From positions 1 through 64,000 of the forward strand of contig NZ_AMWJ02000007.1 in NCBI RefSeq assembly GCF_000319305.2: DNA of 64,000 nucleotides. Reading direction: 5' to 3'. Below the pieces are notes generated by a model that was not told where the DNA came from, did no database searches, and was given only the letters and a program-made list of their open reading frames with translations. Positions 28,224 through 36,832 of the stretch are shown piece after piece. The stretch is from Pseudomonas bharatica CSV86 (lineage in GTDB: Bacteria > Pseudomonadota > Gammaproteobacteria > Pseudomonadales > Pseudomonadaceae). How positions within the stretch are numbered: the stretch's first letter is position 1; every line of letters begins with the position of its first letter. The translations under genes and the position numbers were made by a program.

Positions 28224-28385
28224 CTATTGGATTGATTCGCCATCGTCCTGGATGTCTTCCTCAGCTTCAGCTGCATCCGTGGCGTCGGCATCGTTCAACG
28301 GCGGGGACGTCGGCTTCTCCGGATCATTGATGAAAGGGACGTTGCTCAGCCCTTGCTCTTCAGAACGTTCTGTTTTTGGCTGCAT
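28224..28385 (-). CDS. Small acidic protein, first gene of the DUF2188 operon
   Basis: A 53-residue frame begins MQPKTERSEEQGLSNVPFI and ends with a run rich in Asp, Glu and Ala (DADATDAAEAEEDIQDD). The ATG at 28385 has a near-perfect AAAGGAGGTG site seven bases upstream, one of the strongest in the window, so translation is likely. The next gene starts 11 bases after the stop. The product is probably disordered; no function is recognised. Confidence 0.7.
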   Translation of the reverse strand: MQPKTERSEEQGLSNVPFINDPEKPTSPPLNDADATDAAEAEEDIQDDGESIQ

Positions 28386-28939
28386 GGTGCACCTCCTTTA
28401 CCATGGTTGGAGCGCTTCGCCGCGTCTACGTTCAGTTCGATCAGCACTGCACCTTTTCCGATCCCATGCTGCTTGTTAGAGGTTATCAATCGGCTGGCCC
28501 CCAAAGCAGGGTTACCCAGTGATTCAGCGGCCGTGTCGCCCCGCCGGGGCGCTTGTCGAAGCCCTCCTCAGAGAGCGGCTGACTGAGCTCATCGTAAACC
28601 CGATGAAGAGTTGGGTTTTCCCGTCCGTCCCAAGCGTACCTGTACATCGATCAAACGCCCGCTATCCAATTTCTCACTGTGAGTTCGGTGATGAAGATTA
28701 GGATCCGCCCACTTTAGAGGCGTATGCGATGGGTCAGGCTATAGTAGTGCCGCGCTGGGCTGCACTACCCGAATTGCCCCTAATTTCCAGGACGCCTTCA
28801 CTCCTTTTGGCCGATTGCTGCCCCGAACAAGGGACCGCTATGGGTCGTTTGCTGCCGTGGTGAAGGGCCGCTACCGACCCAAAGCTGCTGTTGGCTAAAG
28901 GCTGCTTACGACCCATAGCGGACATTCCGAGCATAGCGC
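28386..28939. repeat. Intergenic region with clustered GGGTCG/ GACCCA repeat words
   Basis: About 550 bases lack a supported gene. Between about 28810 and 28925 GGGACCGCTATGGGTCGTTT, GGGCCGCTACCGACCCAAAG and GGCTGCTTACGACCCATAGC occur in alternating orientation with short spacers, the densest cluster of this repeat family here. Confidence 0.5.
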
Positions 28940-29641
28940 TTAGATCGAGCGTTGGTTCACACGAGCAGATAGCTGCTCGGCGTTTTCCTTGCGCTCCGAA
29001 TAGCGATCCACGAGGAATTCCTGGCAGTCACGCAGCAGGACGGTGAACTTCACCAGTTCCTCCATGACATCCACTACGCGGTCGTAGTACGGCGATGGCT
29101 TCATGCGTCCGGCGTCGTCGAACTCCAGGTAAGCCTTGGGTACCGAGGACTGGTTCGGGATGGTGAACATCCGCATCCAGCGGCCAAGCACACGCAACTG
29201 GTTGACCACGTTGAACGACTGCGAGCCGCCACATACCTGCATGACCGCCAGCGTCTTGCCTTGTGTAGGACGAAGCGCACCCAGCGCCAAAGGTACCCAG
29301 TCTATCTGCGCCTTGAAAACCGCAGACATCGCGCCATGGCGCTCTGGCGAGCACCAGACCTGGCCTTCCGACCACTGCACCAGATCACGCAGTTCCTGCA
29401 CCTTCGGGTGCTCGACCGGTACATCGTCAGGCAGTGGCAGGCCTGATGGATTGAACACCCGCGTCTCGGCACCGAAGTGCTCCAGCAGGCGTGCGGCTTC
29501 TTCCACCAGCAAGCGACTGAAGGAGCGCTCGCGGGTCGATCCATACAGCAGCAGGATGCGCGGCTTGTGCTCGCTGAAACGGGTTGCCGCTGGCGGCACA
29601 TCGAACAGCGCGAGGTCGAGATTAGGCAATTGCTCGGACAT
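28940..29641 (-). CDS. arsH: ArsH, NADPH-dependent FMN reductase of arsenic resistance
   Basis: The 233-residue protein shows the flavodoxin-like FMN site of the ArsH family: [25 protein letters not shown] (phosphate loop) and [24 protein letters not shown], then [29 protein letters not shown]. ArsH oxidises trivalent organoarsenicals. It is the last gene of arsR-arsB-arsC-arsH, all on one strand, and starts 12 bases after the arsC stop. The ATG at 29641 ([14 protein letters not shown]) follows CAGGAGGAAAC. Confidence 0.95.
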   Translation of the reverse strand: MSEQLPNLDLALFDVPPAATRFSEHKPRILLLYGSTRERSFSRLLVEEAARLLEHFGAETRVFNPSGLPLPDDVPVEHPKVQELRDLVQWSEGQVWCSPERHGAMSAVFKAQIDWVPLALGALRPTQGKTLAVMQVCGGSQSFNVVNQLRVLGRWMRMFTIPNQSSVPKAYLEFDDAGRMKPSPYYDRVVDVMEELVKFTVLLRDCQEFLVDRYSERKENAEQLSARVNQRSI

Positions 29642-29653
29642 GTTTCCTCCTGC

Positions 29654-30124
29654 TCAAAGCGTACCGATGCGATCCAGCTCATGTTTGAGCTGATCACGGT
29701 CGAGGTGATCGAAAGGCAGTGCGAAGAAGGCCTGGCAGCGAGCCTCAATACGGGCCAACGTGGCGCGGAATGCTGCGTCGATCGACGCCTCGTCAGCCAC
29801 GACATCGGACGGATCCTCCAGCCCCCAGTGCGACTTCAGTGCAGGGCCGAAATACACCGGGCAAGCTTCACCGGCAGCCTTGTCACACACGGTGATGACG
29901 ATATCAGGAGGGCAGTCCTCGAACGCGTCATTGCCCTTGCTGCTCAGCCCATCGGTCGAGATGCCGGCATGCTGCAAGGTGGTCAGGCTGCGAGGCAACA
30001 CTTGGCCCTTCGGAAAACTGCCGGAACTGACGGCTTCAAATCCGTGAGGCGCCAAGTGATTGAACATGGCCTCGGAAAGGATGCTGCGGCAGCTGTTGGC
30101 CGTGCACATGAACAGGACTCGCAT
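29654..30124 (-). CDS. arsC: ArsC arsenate reductase, low-molecular-weight phosphatase type
   Basis: The 156-residue protein begins MRVLFMCTANSCRSILSEAMFNHLA, holding the CX5R phosphatase-like loop (C7-T-A-N-S-C-R) that binds arsenate. A second cysteine pair lies in CDKAAGEACPVYFG (~residues 80-89) and completes the disulfide cascade of the thioredoxin-coupled class. It reduces arsenate to arsenite in the cytoplasm for export by ArsB. GGAGC precedes the ATG. It sits between arsB and arsH. Confidence 0.94.
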   Translation of the reverse strand: MRVLFMCTANSCRSILSEAMFNHLAPHGFEAVSSGSFPKGQVLPRSLTTLQHAGISTDGLSSKGNDAFEDCPPDIVITVCDKAAGEACPVYFGPALKSHWGLEDPSDVVADEASIDAAFRATLARIEARCQAFFALPFDHLDRDQLKHELDRIGTL

Positions 30125-30151
30125 GGGGGCTCCTCCGCTTCGTGGCGGATG

Positions 30152-31435
30152 TCAGAGGCTCAGGCGCAATGCCAGGGCCGAAAGGGTGATCAACAGAACC
30201 GGCAACGTCAGAAGGATGCCGACCTTGAAGTAGTAACCCCAGGTGATGCGCATGCCCTTGCGCTCTAGGACGTGCAGCCAAAGCAGCGTAGCGAGGCTGC
30301 CGATGGGGGTGATTTTCGGGCCGAGGTCGCAGCCGATGACGTTGGCGTAGATCATCGCCTCACGTACCAGCCCTTGCGCCTCGCTGGCCTGGATCGACAA
30401 AGCACCGACCAGCACGCTAGGCATGTTGTTCATGACCGAGGACAGCAATGCAGCAATCAACCCGGTGCCAATGGCGGCACTCCACAGCCCTTGCTGCGCA
30501 AGGCGATCCAGCAGGTGGGTGAGCATGTCGGTGAAGCCGGCATTCTTTAGCCCGTAGACCACCAGGTACATGCAGAGAGAGAAGATCACCACCTGCCAGG
30601 GCGCTTCGCGCAGTACCCGACGGGTCGAAATGCGATGCCCGTGAGCGGCGACGGCAAAGAGGATCGCCGCACAGGCTGCGGCTACCGCACTGATCGGGAT
30701 ACCCAGTGGTTCCAGGGCGAACAAGCCGATCAACAACACCAGCAGCACCCAGCCACCGACGTTGAAGGTCGCGCGGTCATGAATCGCCTCGCTTGGCGTC
30801 TTCAAGGCCGCGACCGTGTACTGTCTCGGGATATCACGGCGGAAGAACAGGAACAGCACCAGCAGGGTTGCGGCCACGCTGGCGAAATTCACCGGCACCA
30901 TCACCGAGGCATATTCGCTGAAGCCAAGCCTGAAGTAGTCGGCTGAGACGATATTCACCAGGTTGGAGACTACCAGCGGCAGGCTCGCTGTGTCGGCGAT
31001 GAAGCCGGCAGCCATGACGAAGGCCAGCGTCGCGGCGGGAGAAAAACGCAGCGCGAGCAGCATCGACATGACGATAGGTGTGAGGATCAGAGCCGCACCG
31101 TCATTGGCGAACAGCGCTGATACAGCAGCACCGAGCAGCACGCAGAAGGCGAACAGCCGGTAGCCGCTGCCGTTTGCCCAGCGCGCCACGTGGAGCGCGG
31201 CCCACTCAAAGAAACCGGCCTCGTCCAGCAGCAGGCTGATGATAATGACGGCGATGAAAGTGGCGGTGGCGTTCCAGACAATGGCCCACACAGTCGGGAT
31301 GTCGTGCAGCGAAACGGCACCCGCCGCCAGGGCGATGAGGGCACCGAGCGCAGCACTCCAGCCAACGCCGAGCCCCTTCGGTTGCCAGATGACCAGGATG
31401 AGGGTGAAGACAAAGACGGCAATGGCGATCAGCAT
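30152..31435 (-). CDS. arsB: ArsB arsenite efflux pump
   Basis: The 427-residue protein has about a dozen hydrophobic segments and the ArsB/NhaD fold signatures: [25 protein letters not shown] at the N-terminus, [40 protein letters not shown] and [17 protein letters not shown], and [23 protein letters not shown]. It expels arsenite and antimonite across the inner membrane using the proton motive force. Its gene follows arsR by 21 bases and precedes arsC by 27 bases. Confidence 0.96.
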   Translation of the reverse strand: MLIAIAVFVFTLILVIWQPKGLGVGWSAALGALIALAAGAVSLHDIPTVWAIVWNATATFIAVIIISLLLDEAGFFEWAALHVARWANGSGYRLFAFCVLLGAAVSALFANDGAALILTPIVMSMLLALRFSPAATLAFVMAAGFIADTASLPLVVSNLVNIVSADYFRLGFSEYASVMVPVNFASVAATLLVLFLFFRRDIPRQYTVAALKTPSEAIHDRATFNVGGWVLLVLLIGLFALEPLGIPISAVAAACAAILFAVAAHGHRISTRRVLREAPWQVVIFSLCMYLVVYGLKNAGFTDMLTHLLDRLAQQGLWSAAIGTGLIAALLSSVMNNMPSVLVGALSIQASEAQGLVREAMIYANVIGCDLGPKITPIGSLATLLWLHVLERKGMRITWGYYFKVGILLTLPVLLITLSALALRLSL

Positions 31436-31456
31436 GAGGATCTCGCTCGGTGATGA

Positions 31457-31804
31457 TCAGCAGCAGGCAGCGTCACGAACGGGGCGGCCGTCCATGTTCT
31501 TGAGCCGAAGAGAGTTGTCTGCCAACCACTGTGAGTTAGCCTTCAAGGTCACCTGCAACATTTCATGCACCCAAGCGGGCAGGTCCGGATTCAGGCGGTA
31601 ATACACCCATTGCCCCTGGCGACGATCCAACAGCATGCCATTGCTGCGCAACTGCGCGAGGTGGCGGCTTATCTTGGGCTGGCTGTCGTTCAGCGCGCAC
31701 ATCAGTTCGCAGACACATAGCTCACCGAGGCTAGCGATCAGCAGGGTGGCGCGAGTACGGGTCTCATCGGATAGGCTCTTGAACACATCGGGCGGGGTAA
31801 TCAT
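31457..31804 (-). CDS. arsR: ArsR arsenic-responsive repressor
   Basis: The 115-residue winged-helix protein starts MITPPDVFKSLSDETRTRATLLI. ELCVCELMCALNDSQPKISRHLAQL holds both the Cys-x-Cys-x3-Cys arsenite-binding site and the recognition helix; RRQGQWVYYRLNPDLP is the beta-hairpin wing. It ends DAACC, with two more cysteines. Arsenite binding releases it from DNA. A long palindrome lies 15 bases before the ATG at 31804 and is its probable operator, so the operon is self-regulated. The frame is open to 31855, but that would run through the operator. Confidence 0.95.
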   Translation of the reverse strand: MITPPDVFKSLSDETRTRATLLIASLGELCVCELMCALNDSQPKISRHLAQLRSNGMLLDRRQGQWVYYRLNPDLPAWVHEMLQVTLKANSQWLADNSLRLKNMDGRPVRDAACC

Positions 31805-31818
31805 GGCTGCACCAATAC

Positions 31819-31850
31819 ATATGGAAAGTCGAATATACGAATTTCCATAT
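31819..31850. promoter_or_regulatory. ArsR operator overlapping the ars promoter
   Basis: ATATGGAAA-N-TCG, six bases, CGA-N-TTTCCATAT: a near-perfect 32-base palindrome directly upstream of arsR. Read on the minus strand a TATATT box at the centre lies 16 bases after TTGCAT, so repressor binding would cover the promoter. Confidence 0.8.
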
Positions 31851-31914
31851 ATCATGCAAGCACATTTGGCCTGAACGTCTGCTATGGGTCGAAAGCAGCC
31901 TTTGGCATCAACAC

Positions 31915-32121
31915 TTACTGAAGGGGTCTAATTGGCCCTCCAAGCGCCCGAAGTTGATATTCCGAGACGGCTTGGAACAACGAGTCTGCTAGCATTTTAA
32001 GGCGCTCGATTTCATCGGGCGGGCTCTCTGCGGCTTTGGCTTCGTGGTACCGTCGCAGTGCCTCAATGGCTTGCTGCATCAGCGGCTCACTCGCCTCTAT
32101 CTTGTCTCTTAAGTCGTCCAT
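31915..32121 (-). CDS. Small helical protein, paralogue of the one at 22885-23091
   Basis: The 68-residue product (MDDLRDKIEASEPLMQQAIEALRRYHEAKAAES...) ends GPIRPLQ and matches the plus-strand gene at 22885 at most positions. The ATG follows GGGAGGGCAGC, again with TATACT upstream. The two copies are inverted relative to each other and enclose 9 kb that includes the receiver/kinase cluster and the ars operon. Confidence 0.72.
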   Translation of the reverse strand: MDDLRDKIEASEPLMQQAIEALRRYHEAKAAESPPDEIERLKMLADSLFQAVSEYQLRALGGPIRPLQ

Positions 32122-32265
32122 GCTGCCCTCCCTTTGTGACCTACGCAGTATAGGACGCCTAGCAGTTCAGGCCGTTAGCTGCTCGCCGCCAAGGGCAGCA
32201 CTGGGTCATTAGCGACCGCTGCTCTGGCTAACCATCCTTATCCTCCCACACGTGGAGGATTTGCC

Positions 32266-32886
32266 ATGAACATCATCTCAACCTGCGGTCGTCAGCCCTG
32301 GAACAAAGGAAAATTGGTCGGGCAGAAAGCTCCGCTCCGACTGAGAGATATCTGGGCTATACGAGTAAGGCTTCAAGTTGGAGGGAGAACCCGTGACCTA
32401 GCTCTCTTCGATCTGGCCATAGACAGCAAGCTCAGAGCCTGCGACTTAACCAAGCTCCGTGTACGCGACGTTGCTCATGGCGAACAGGTGTCCTCACGAG
32501 CGATGGTGATGCAGCAGAAAACGCACCGGCCAGTCCAGTTCGAGATTACTGAACAAACACGGTCCGCTATCGCGGCTTGGATACATCAGGCCCAGCTACG
32601 CAGCGAGGACTGCCTTTTCCCTAGCCGACTGCATACATCAGACCATCTATCCACTCGGCAGTACGCTCGCATCGTCAAAGGCTGGGTGAAGGCCGTTGGC
32701 CTTGAACCAGCCGTGTATGGCACTCATACGATGAGACGTACGAAGGCATCACTGATCTATCGCAGGACGAAGAACCTGCGGGCCGTTCAACTGCTGCTCG
32801 GCCATACGAAGCTGGAGAGCACCGTTCGATATTTGGGGATTGAGGTCGATGACGCTCTGGAGATGGCAGAACAGACCGAGGTTTGA
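32266..32886 (+). CDS. Short tyrosine recombinase/integrase
   Basis: The 206-residue protein is a catalytic domain almost without an N-terminal arm. Visible elements are LRACDLTKLRVRDV (first Arg region), GTHTMRRTKASLIYRRT (HxxR box), VQLLLGHTKLESTVRYLGIE (His and nucleophile Tyr). Such short phage-integrase-family proteins are common in Pseudomonas accessory DNA and are often called site-specific integrases; their att sites are unknown. It lies between the ars region and the Argonaute operon. No strong ribosome site decides the start, but GAGGATTTGCC precedes the ATG. Confidence 0.82.
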   Translation: MNIISTCGRQPWNKGKLVGQKAPLRLRDIWAIRVRLQVGGRTRDLALFDLAIDSKLRACDLTKLRVRDVAHGEQVSSRAMVMQQKTHRPVQFEITEQTRSAIAAWIHQAQLRSEDCLFPSRLHTSDHLSTRQYARIVKGWVKAVGLEPAVYGTHTMRRTKASLIYRRTKNLRAVQLLLGHTKLESTVRYLGIEVDDALEMAEQTEV

Positions 32887-33010
32887 TCATGCATAGCGGC
32901 GGTCTAGGTCAGACCGTCGCTAATCGACCCTTTGCAGCCGTTCGAGGTGTGCGAAACGAGGGGCGATTCATTCCGCTTCAAGAATCACATATTTACCAAC
33001 CAAAGCCAGA

Positions 33011-34464
33011 TCACATAAATAACCTATATGGATACACGTTACCCGGCAGATCCGGGACATTTGCAATTGTTCTTGCAAGTCTCTGAGAATAACGAATGCT
33101 GACCGGAACAGGATCATAAAGAGCATCGTTATTCCAATCCATCTTTGTCAAAGCCAAGGCCTCGTGGGCAATAATTTCAAGGGGACCTTTTCCAGCATGT
33201 CTAGTTAGCTGAATCGGCTTAGGGATACTTTTTTTGCCTTGGTAGTAATCCCCATTTGTAGAGACTTCCGGAGCATTGCCTGCAACCCAGACAAGCGCCG
33301 AGTTTCCTGACCGAATAACCATAGTCCCACGGGGAACTGGGTAATTAGCAGGCTTGCTCAGGACATCAGCCCGATCAGAAGATATCAGCCATACGCCTCT
33401 CCAGCACGACGCTGTACCTACCTCAATACACTCAATTTCTGGTACCCCAGCCAACGCATCAAATGCACCGTCGATTTCCTCTGATCTGAACGCCGTAGTC
33501 TTGTGTATGACCAGTCGCTTCGGCAGATTACCGCCGTTTCGCCCTTGGTATAGACGCAAGCTACGAGCAAGCACGGAACGCATGTCATCACGGCTTAGAA
33601 ACGGATTCCGACGCGCCTCGCCAATATCCTCTACAGGGTCCCGTGCTTCGAAAGCCACAAATTGCATCCCGCCACCGTCCATGTCGAAGACTTGGGAACA
33701 GCAGGTGACATAGTGGGCTTCACGCTGATCACCGCGCAGCGCGTAAGCAAGGCCGATATATGCAGTATCAGCAGGTATTCCCTTCAACGGGGCCAGCTTC
33801 CAAGGCGTACCCGATGCCTTCACGTAAAGGGCGATTGCAAGCCGCCAAGCAAGAGATGCCTTGTGCTGGAAGGTGAAAGCACGGTCGTTAATCACCTGGG
33901 TGGGAATGTTGTACTTAGCCCCCAATCCTTTTAAAGCATCGTGCGCGTCAAAATTCCTACTACGACTGGCCGGAGCCCAAACATCTGGAAGATGTACCAG
34001 TACGACGTCAAAGTCGTTTCTTACCATCTCCAGCCGGCGAAGGGCGGCGTCCATTGCTAAGAAGAGCCTGGCTTGCGGGTCACCCTCTCCCGGCAACTGA
34101 TCCATGGAGTTCGGCCATTTGATGTGCGCTCCCTTGGGGCAGATTCTAACCCCACCCGAAATAGCGCTTCAAAACCGGGATATGGAGGAACGTACTCAGA
34201 GCGATCACTAGGTCGGTAAGAGCCTCGTAGAGACGCCATAAGCTCGCTACGGCGCTTGAACGCGCTTTCTGGGCCTACCGTTGCAATACGTATCCGTGAA
34301 CTGTATCCAGCAAAAGAGCCCTCAGAAAACGGACCGAAATTGAGAAGTCCTCTAAGCGGGTGCACATCTACTTGATCCAGGTTCGAGGGCGAAAATGACA
34401 GCAGCGGTTCCGTAAGAAGCGTGAATGGAGAAAGTTTCGATGCCTGAGCAGAACTACCCATCAT
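33011..34464 (-). pseudogene. Short prokaryotic Argonaute (MID-PIWI), SPARSA-like, frameshifted
   Basis: The first frame gives ~110 residues (MMGSSAQASKLSPFTLLTEPLLSFSPSNLDQVDVHPLRGLLNFGPFSEG...). At about 34128-34131 one G is missing from a G run; restoring it yields APRGAHIKWPNSMDQLPGEGDPQ and joins the 364-residue rest, a 484-residue total. That part has the MID-like DVVLVHLPDVW ... KYNIPTQVINDRAF and the PIWI-like RLVIHKTTAFRSEEIDGAFDAL. Short Argonautes lack nuclease activity by family; they bind guide and target and trigger a partner. Its ATG overlaps the SIR2-APAZ stop by four bases, the arrangement of SPARSA systems. The break is probably a sequencing error. Confidence 0.85.
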
Positions 34465-36347
34465 TTAGTCCTATCGAAGTACGAGTCATGATGGCCTAGT
34501 CGGCTCCAGCCAGTAATTTGGGAGATGGTAAATTCGGCATCAACTCCAGTGCCTTCGCTCAGTCCGAATGCTTGGACCTTCCCATCCTCGCCCGACGCAA
34601 GGAGCTTTGCCCAGGCATCGATAATCGCTGCCCAGTGCCGATTGTACTTTTGGGCCCAGCGCTCCCTCCGCCAGTCGCCTGCCGGATCTCCAACACGGTG
34701 TTCAGATGACCCACCCATTATGCGGCGCTCATCGTCGGCCTGCTGCCCTCCCGTCTGGGAAGTAAGCTGATCCTTGGGAATATTCACAAAAGTGAATGGC
34801 TCAAAGCCACACCACCAGCGCTGTTCAATCAGTTCAAGCTTGAGGAGAACGCCTTCTTGGTATGGAAAGCCCAGCTTTGGCACATATCCCGCCAATGCGC
34901 CCCCATAGGCCGTCCGCAATAACGCAAGGTCCTGATCTCGTCGGCGAGTCCTTTCAGGATCCTCGCCCTCCTGACCACGCTTGACGACTAGTGAATGACC
35001 AGATCGTCTAAATTGGGGATTCAGCGGCCGATGCCGCGACAGAGCCTGAACCAGAGCGTCGTACAGAAGCCCACGCGCCCAGCTATCTTTCTCTACATCT
35101 AGATCAGCAGTTCCCGCTAACTGGGCCCCAAAAGGGGCTAGCGCAGCGATTAGCTCGTTATCCCTTCCAAACGCAACCAGTTCCCGACCACTGAAGGCTA
35201 CGACTGCACGACACCGATGCTCCTTCAACAACGCTCTCACTTCCGAGATGCTGGCGGGTCTCGCCAAACCGATCCGGCGTGCTGCTGGAGGCAATGACTC
35301 GACTAGCAACGCTGAGTACCTCAAGACCGGAAAAGTCCTAACCTCACTAGTTGCCAGGTTCACAGGTACCAGTCGCTGAGCGGTCTGGCCCTGCATAACG
35401 TGATCAGTAAGCATCTGAGGCAAATCAATTTGTTTGATCACCTCACCAGCCAATTCGTCAAAGGTCTTGCATTCGACTATTGCAACATCGACCCCAGCAA
35501 TTACGGCATTCTCCAGAAATCGGGTGACTGAGGGTAAAAGCCGTGAAGCTGAGGATGTCACCCAATAAAGCCCATTGGGGAATGGAGCGGTTTCCCGCAA
35601 AACAGAATCCAGAGCTTCCATGATTGAGGCATCACGACCACTGTATCCGACGACAACCATCCCAAAGCGCTTACTCGCTTCGACAAGCACGTGCCTCATA
35701 TGCTCGTCTTGCTTTTCCAGCTCAGACCCAGTGTTCTTGATAGCAATGGACTGGTAATCACCGTGTAGCTTGGCCACCAGCGGCCAATCAGATTCATTCA
35801 GGCATCGCATCGCTCGCTGACTGGAGTCAATAGACGCTACGGTAGGCCTAGCCTGCTCCCGCGCAGGCAAAAGCGCATTGGCTGAAACAGCAGACTCTTC
35901 AATCAGCGGGTCGAAGTTTGTGGTGAAAACACAATCCGCTTTACGCGCTGCTAGCAGCCCTCCAAGAACACGATGGCCGAAACATGGGGTGCCTTTGGAG
36001 ATCGCATCATCTATGTACTGCCTGCGATGCCTGGCTTGTGGGTATACCGCCTCGAACGCTGCTGCATACTCATTCGGATCACCGTCAGGCGGCAGAATCG
36101 ACGTTCTGCTGAAAAAATCATCAATGCGATCAATCCAAACAGGATCACCAGTGTCGATCTCCCGTTTCGAAAGGTTGTTTTCACGGCAAAAGATCTGGGC
36201 TTTGAAATCCCTGATCATTGCGTAACCCGTGGGAATCCCTGAAGCAGCTGATGCGCCTGCCCCTAGAAACCAAGCTACCAGATTGGGCCTCAACGCCAAC
36301 GCAGTTGCGAAATGACTTGCCGAAATCGTCTGGATTGATTGCGTCAC
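34461..36347 (-). CDS. SIR2-APAZ protein, effector of a SPARSA-like Argonaute system
   Basis: Residues 1-~290 form a SIR2 domain: WFLGAGASAASGIPTG (NAD-binding loop), CVFTTNFDPLIEE (TTNFD motif), LVAKLHGDY (catalytic His) and GMVVVGYSGRDASIMEAL. The remaining ~330 residues have no SIR2 likeness and match the place of the APAZ domain, which contacts the short Argonaute. In characterised SPARSA systems the SIR2 part destroys NAD+ once the Argonaute finds an invading plasmid or phage, killing or arresting the cell. The 628-residue length and the four-base overlap with the Argonaute gene support the pair. It is transcribed from the tRNA-proximal end of the island. Confidence 0.9.
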   Translation of the reverse strand: MTQSIQTISASHFATALALRPNLVAWFLGAGASAASGIPTGYAMIRDFKAQIFCRENNLSKREIDTGDPVWIDRIDDFFSRTSILPPDGDPNEYAAAFEAVYPQARHRRQYIDDAISKGTPCFGHRVLGGLLAARKADCVFTTNFDPLIEESAVSANALLPAREQARPTVASIDSSQRAMRCLNESDWPLVAKLHGDYQSIAIKNTGSELEKQDEHMRHVLVEASKRFGMVVVGYSGRDASIMEALDSVLRETAPFPNGLYWVTSSASRLLPSVTRFLENAVIAGVDVAIVECKTFDELAGEVIKQIDLPQMLTDHVMQGQTAQRLVPVNLATSEVRTFPVLRYSALLVESLPPAARRIGLARPASISEVRALLKEHRCRAVVAFSGRELVAFGRDNELIAALAPFGAQLAGTADLDVEKDSWARGLLYDALVQALSRHRPLNPQFRRSGHSLVVKRGQEGEDPERTRRRDQDLALLRTAYGGALAGYVPKLGFPYQEGVLLKLELIEQRWWCGFEPFTFVNIPKDQLTSQTGGQQADDERRIMGGSSEHRVGDPAGDWRRERWAQKYNRHWAAIIDAWAKLLASGEDGKVQAFGLSEGTGVDAEFTISQITGWSRLGHHDSYFDRTK

Positions 36348-36663
36348 GAAGGTCGCTCGTTGAAAAAACTCATCCGTGTGCAGAGCGTTAATGCCCTATT
36401 GCGATTTCAACATATACAGAGCGGTGGAAAACGCTCTTCGCTATAACCGATAGGGGGAGCGTAGAAGGTCTCGTCAGAGTGGGCAAATCTATACCGCAGC
36501 CAGCGGGCTAATAGGGAGAGAAAGTCACTTGCAGCCGGAAAGGGGCGCACCCAATCGTCAGCTTGGTAGAGAACGCGAGAAGAAAAAGGGGCAGAAATTG
36601 CAATGTTTCCACAGCGATGGAATCCCGTTTCCTGCTAGCCCCATGCTAGCCCGCCGTGAAAAC
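36348..36663. other. Right island end, no gene
   Basis: This stretch of about 315 bases holds the promoter of the SIR2-APAZ operon on its left. On its right are AAAAAGGGGCAGAAATTGC (near 36584), a diverged copy of the repeat word found before the other att copies, and GCTAGCCCCATGCTAGCCC (36634-36652), similar to the GCTAGCCCAGCGCTAGCC beside the integrase near 16004. Confidence 0.5.
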
Positions 36664-36690
36664 AAAAAAGGCCTGCATCGCTGCAAGCCT
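36664..36690 (-). terminator. Terminator of the tRNA-Thr gene
   Basis: Read on the minus strand, AGGCTTGCA and TGCAGGCCT pair around a four-base loop and are followed by TTTTTT. Two further copies of this hairpin lie with the partial tRNA copies near 10070 and 15820. Confidence 0.8.
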
Positions 36691-36699
36691 CGATTTTAC

Positions 36700-36775
36700 T
36701 GGTGCCGGAGACAGGAATCGAACCTGCGACCTTCGCGTTACGAGTGCGCTGCTCTACCGACTGAGCTACACCGGC
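36700..36775 (-). tRNA. tRNA-Thr(CGT), island integration site
   Basis: The minus strand gives a complete 76-base cloverleaf: acceptor GCCGGTG, D arm GCTC-GAGC, anticodon loop CTCGTAA with anticodon CGT, T arm GCAGG-TTCGATT-CCTGT and an encoded CCA. The 3' 46 bases are duplicated at 15840-15885. The same gene beside pilA is a known insertion point in Pseudomonas, and E. coli thrW is a parallel case. Confidence 0.95.
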
Positions 36776-36832
36776 GGTGGCAGCAACGCTACCACTGCCG
36801 CGCGGGTTACGCAATTCACTGTTTCATAACGA

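Noticed and set aside
21400-32960. The alternating GGGTCG repeats as a CRISPR array.
   Set aside because: Copies are degenerate, irregularly spaced and in both orientations; no cas gene is present.
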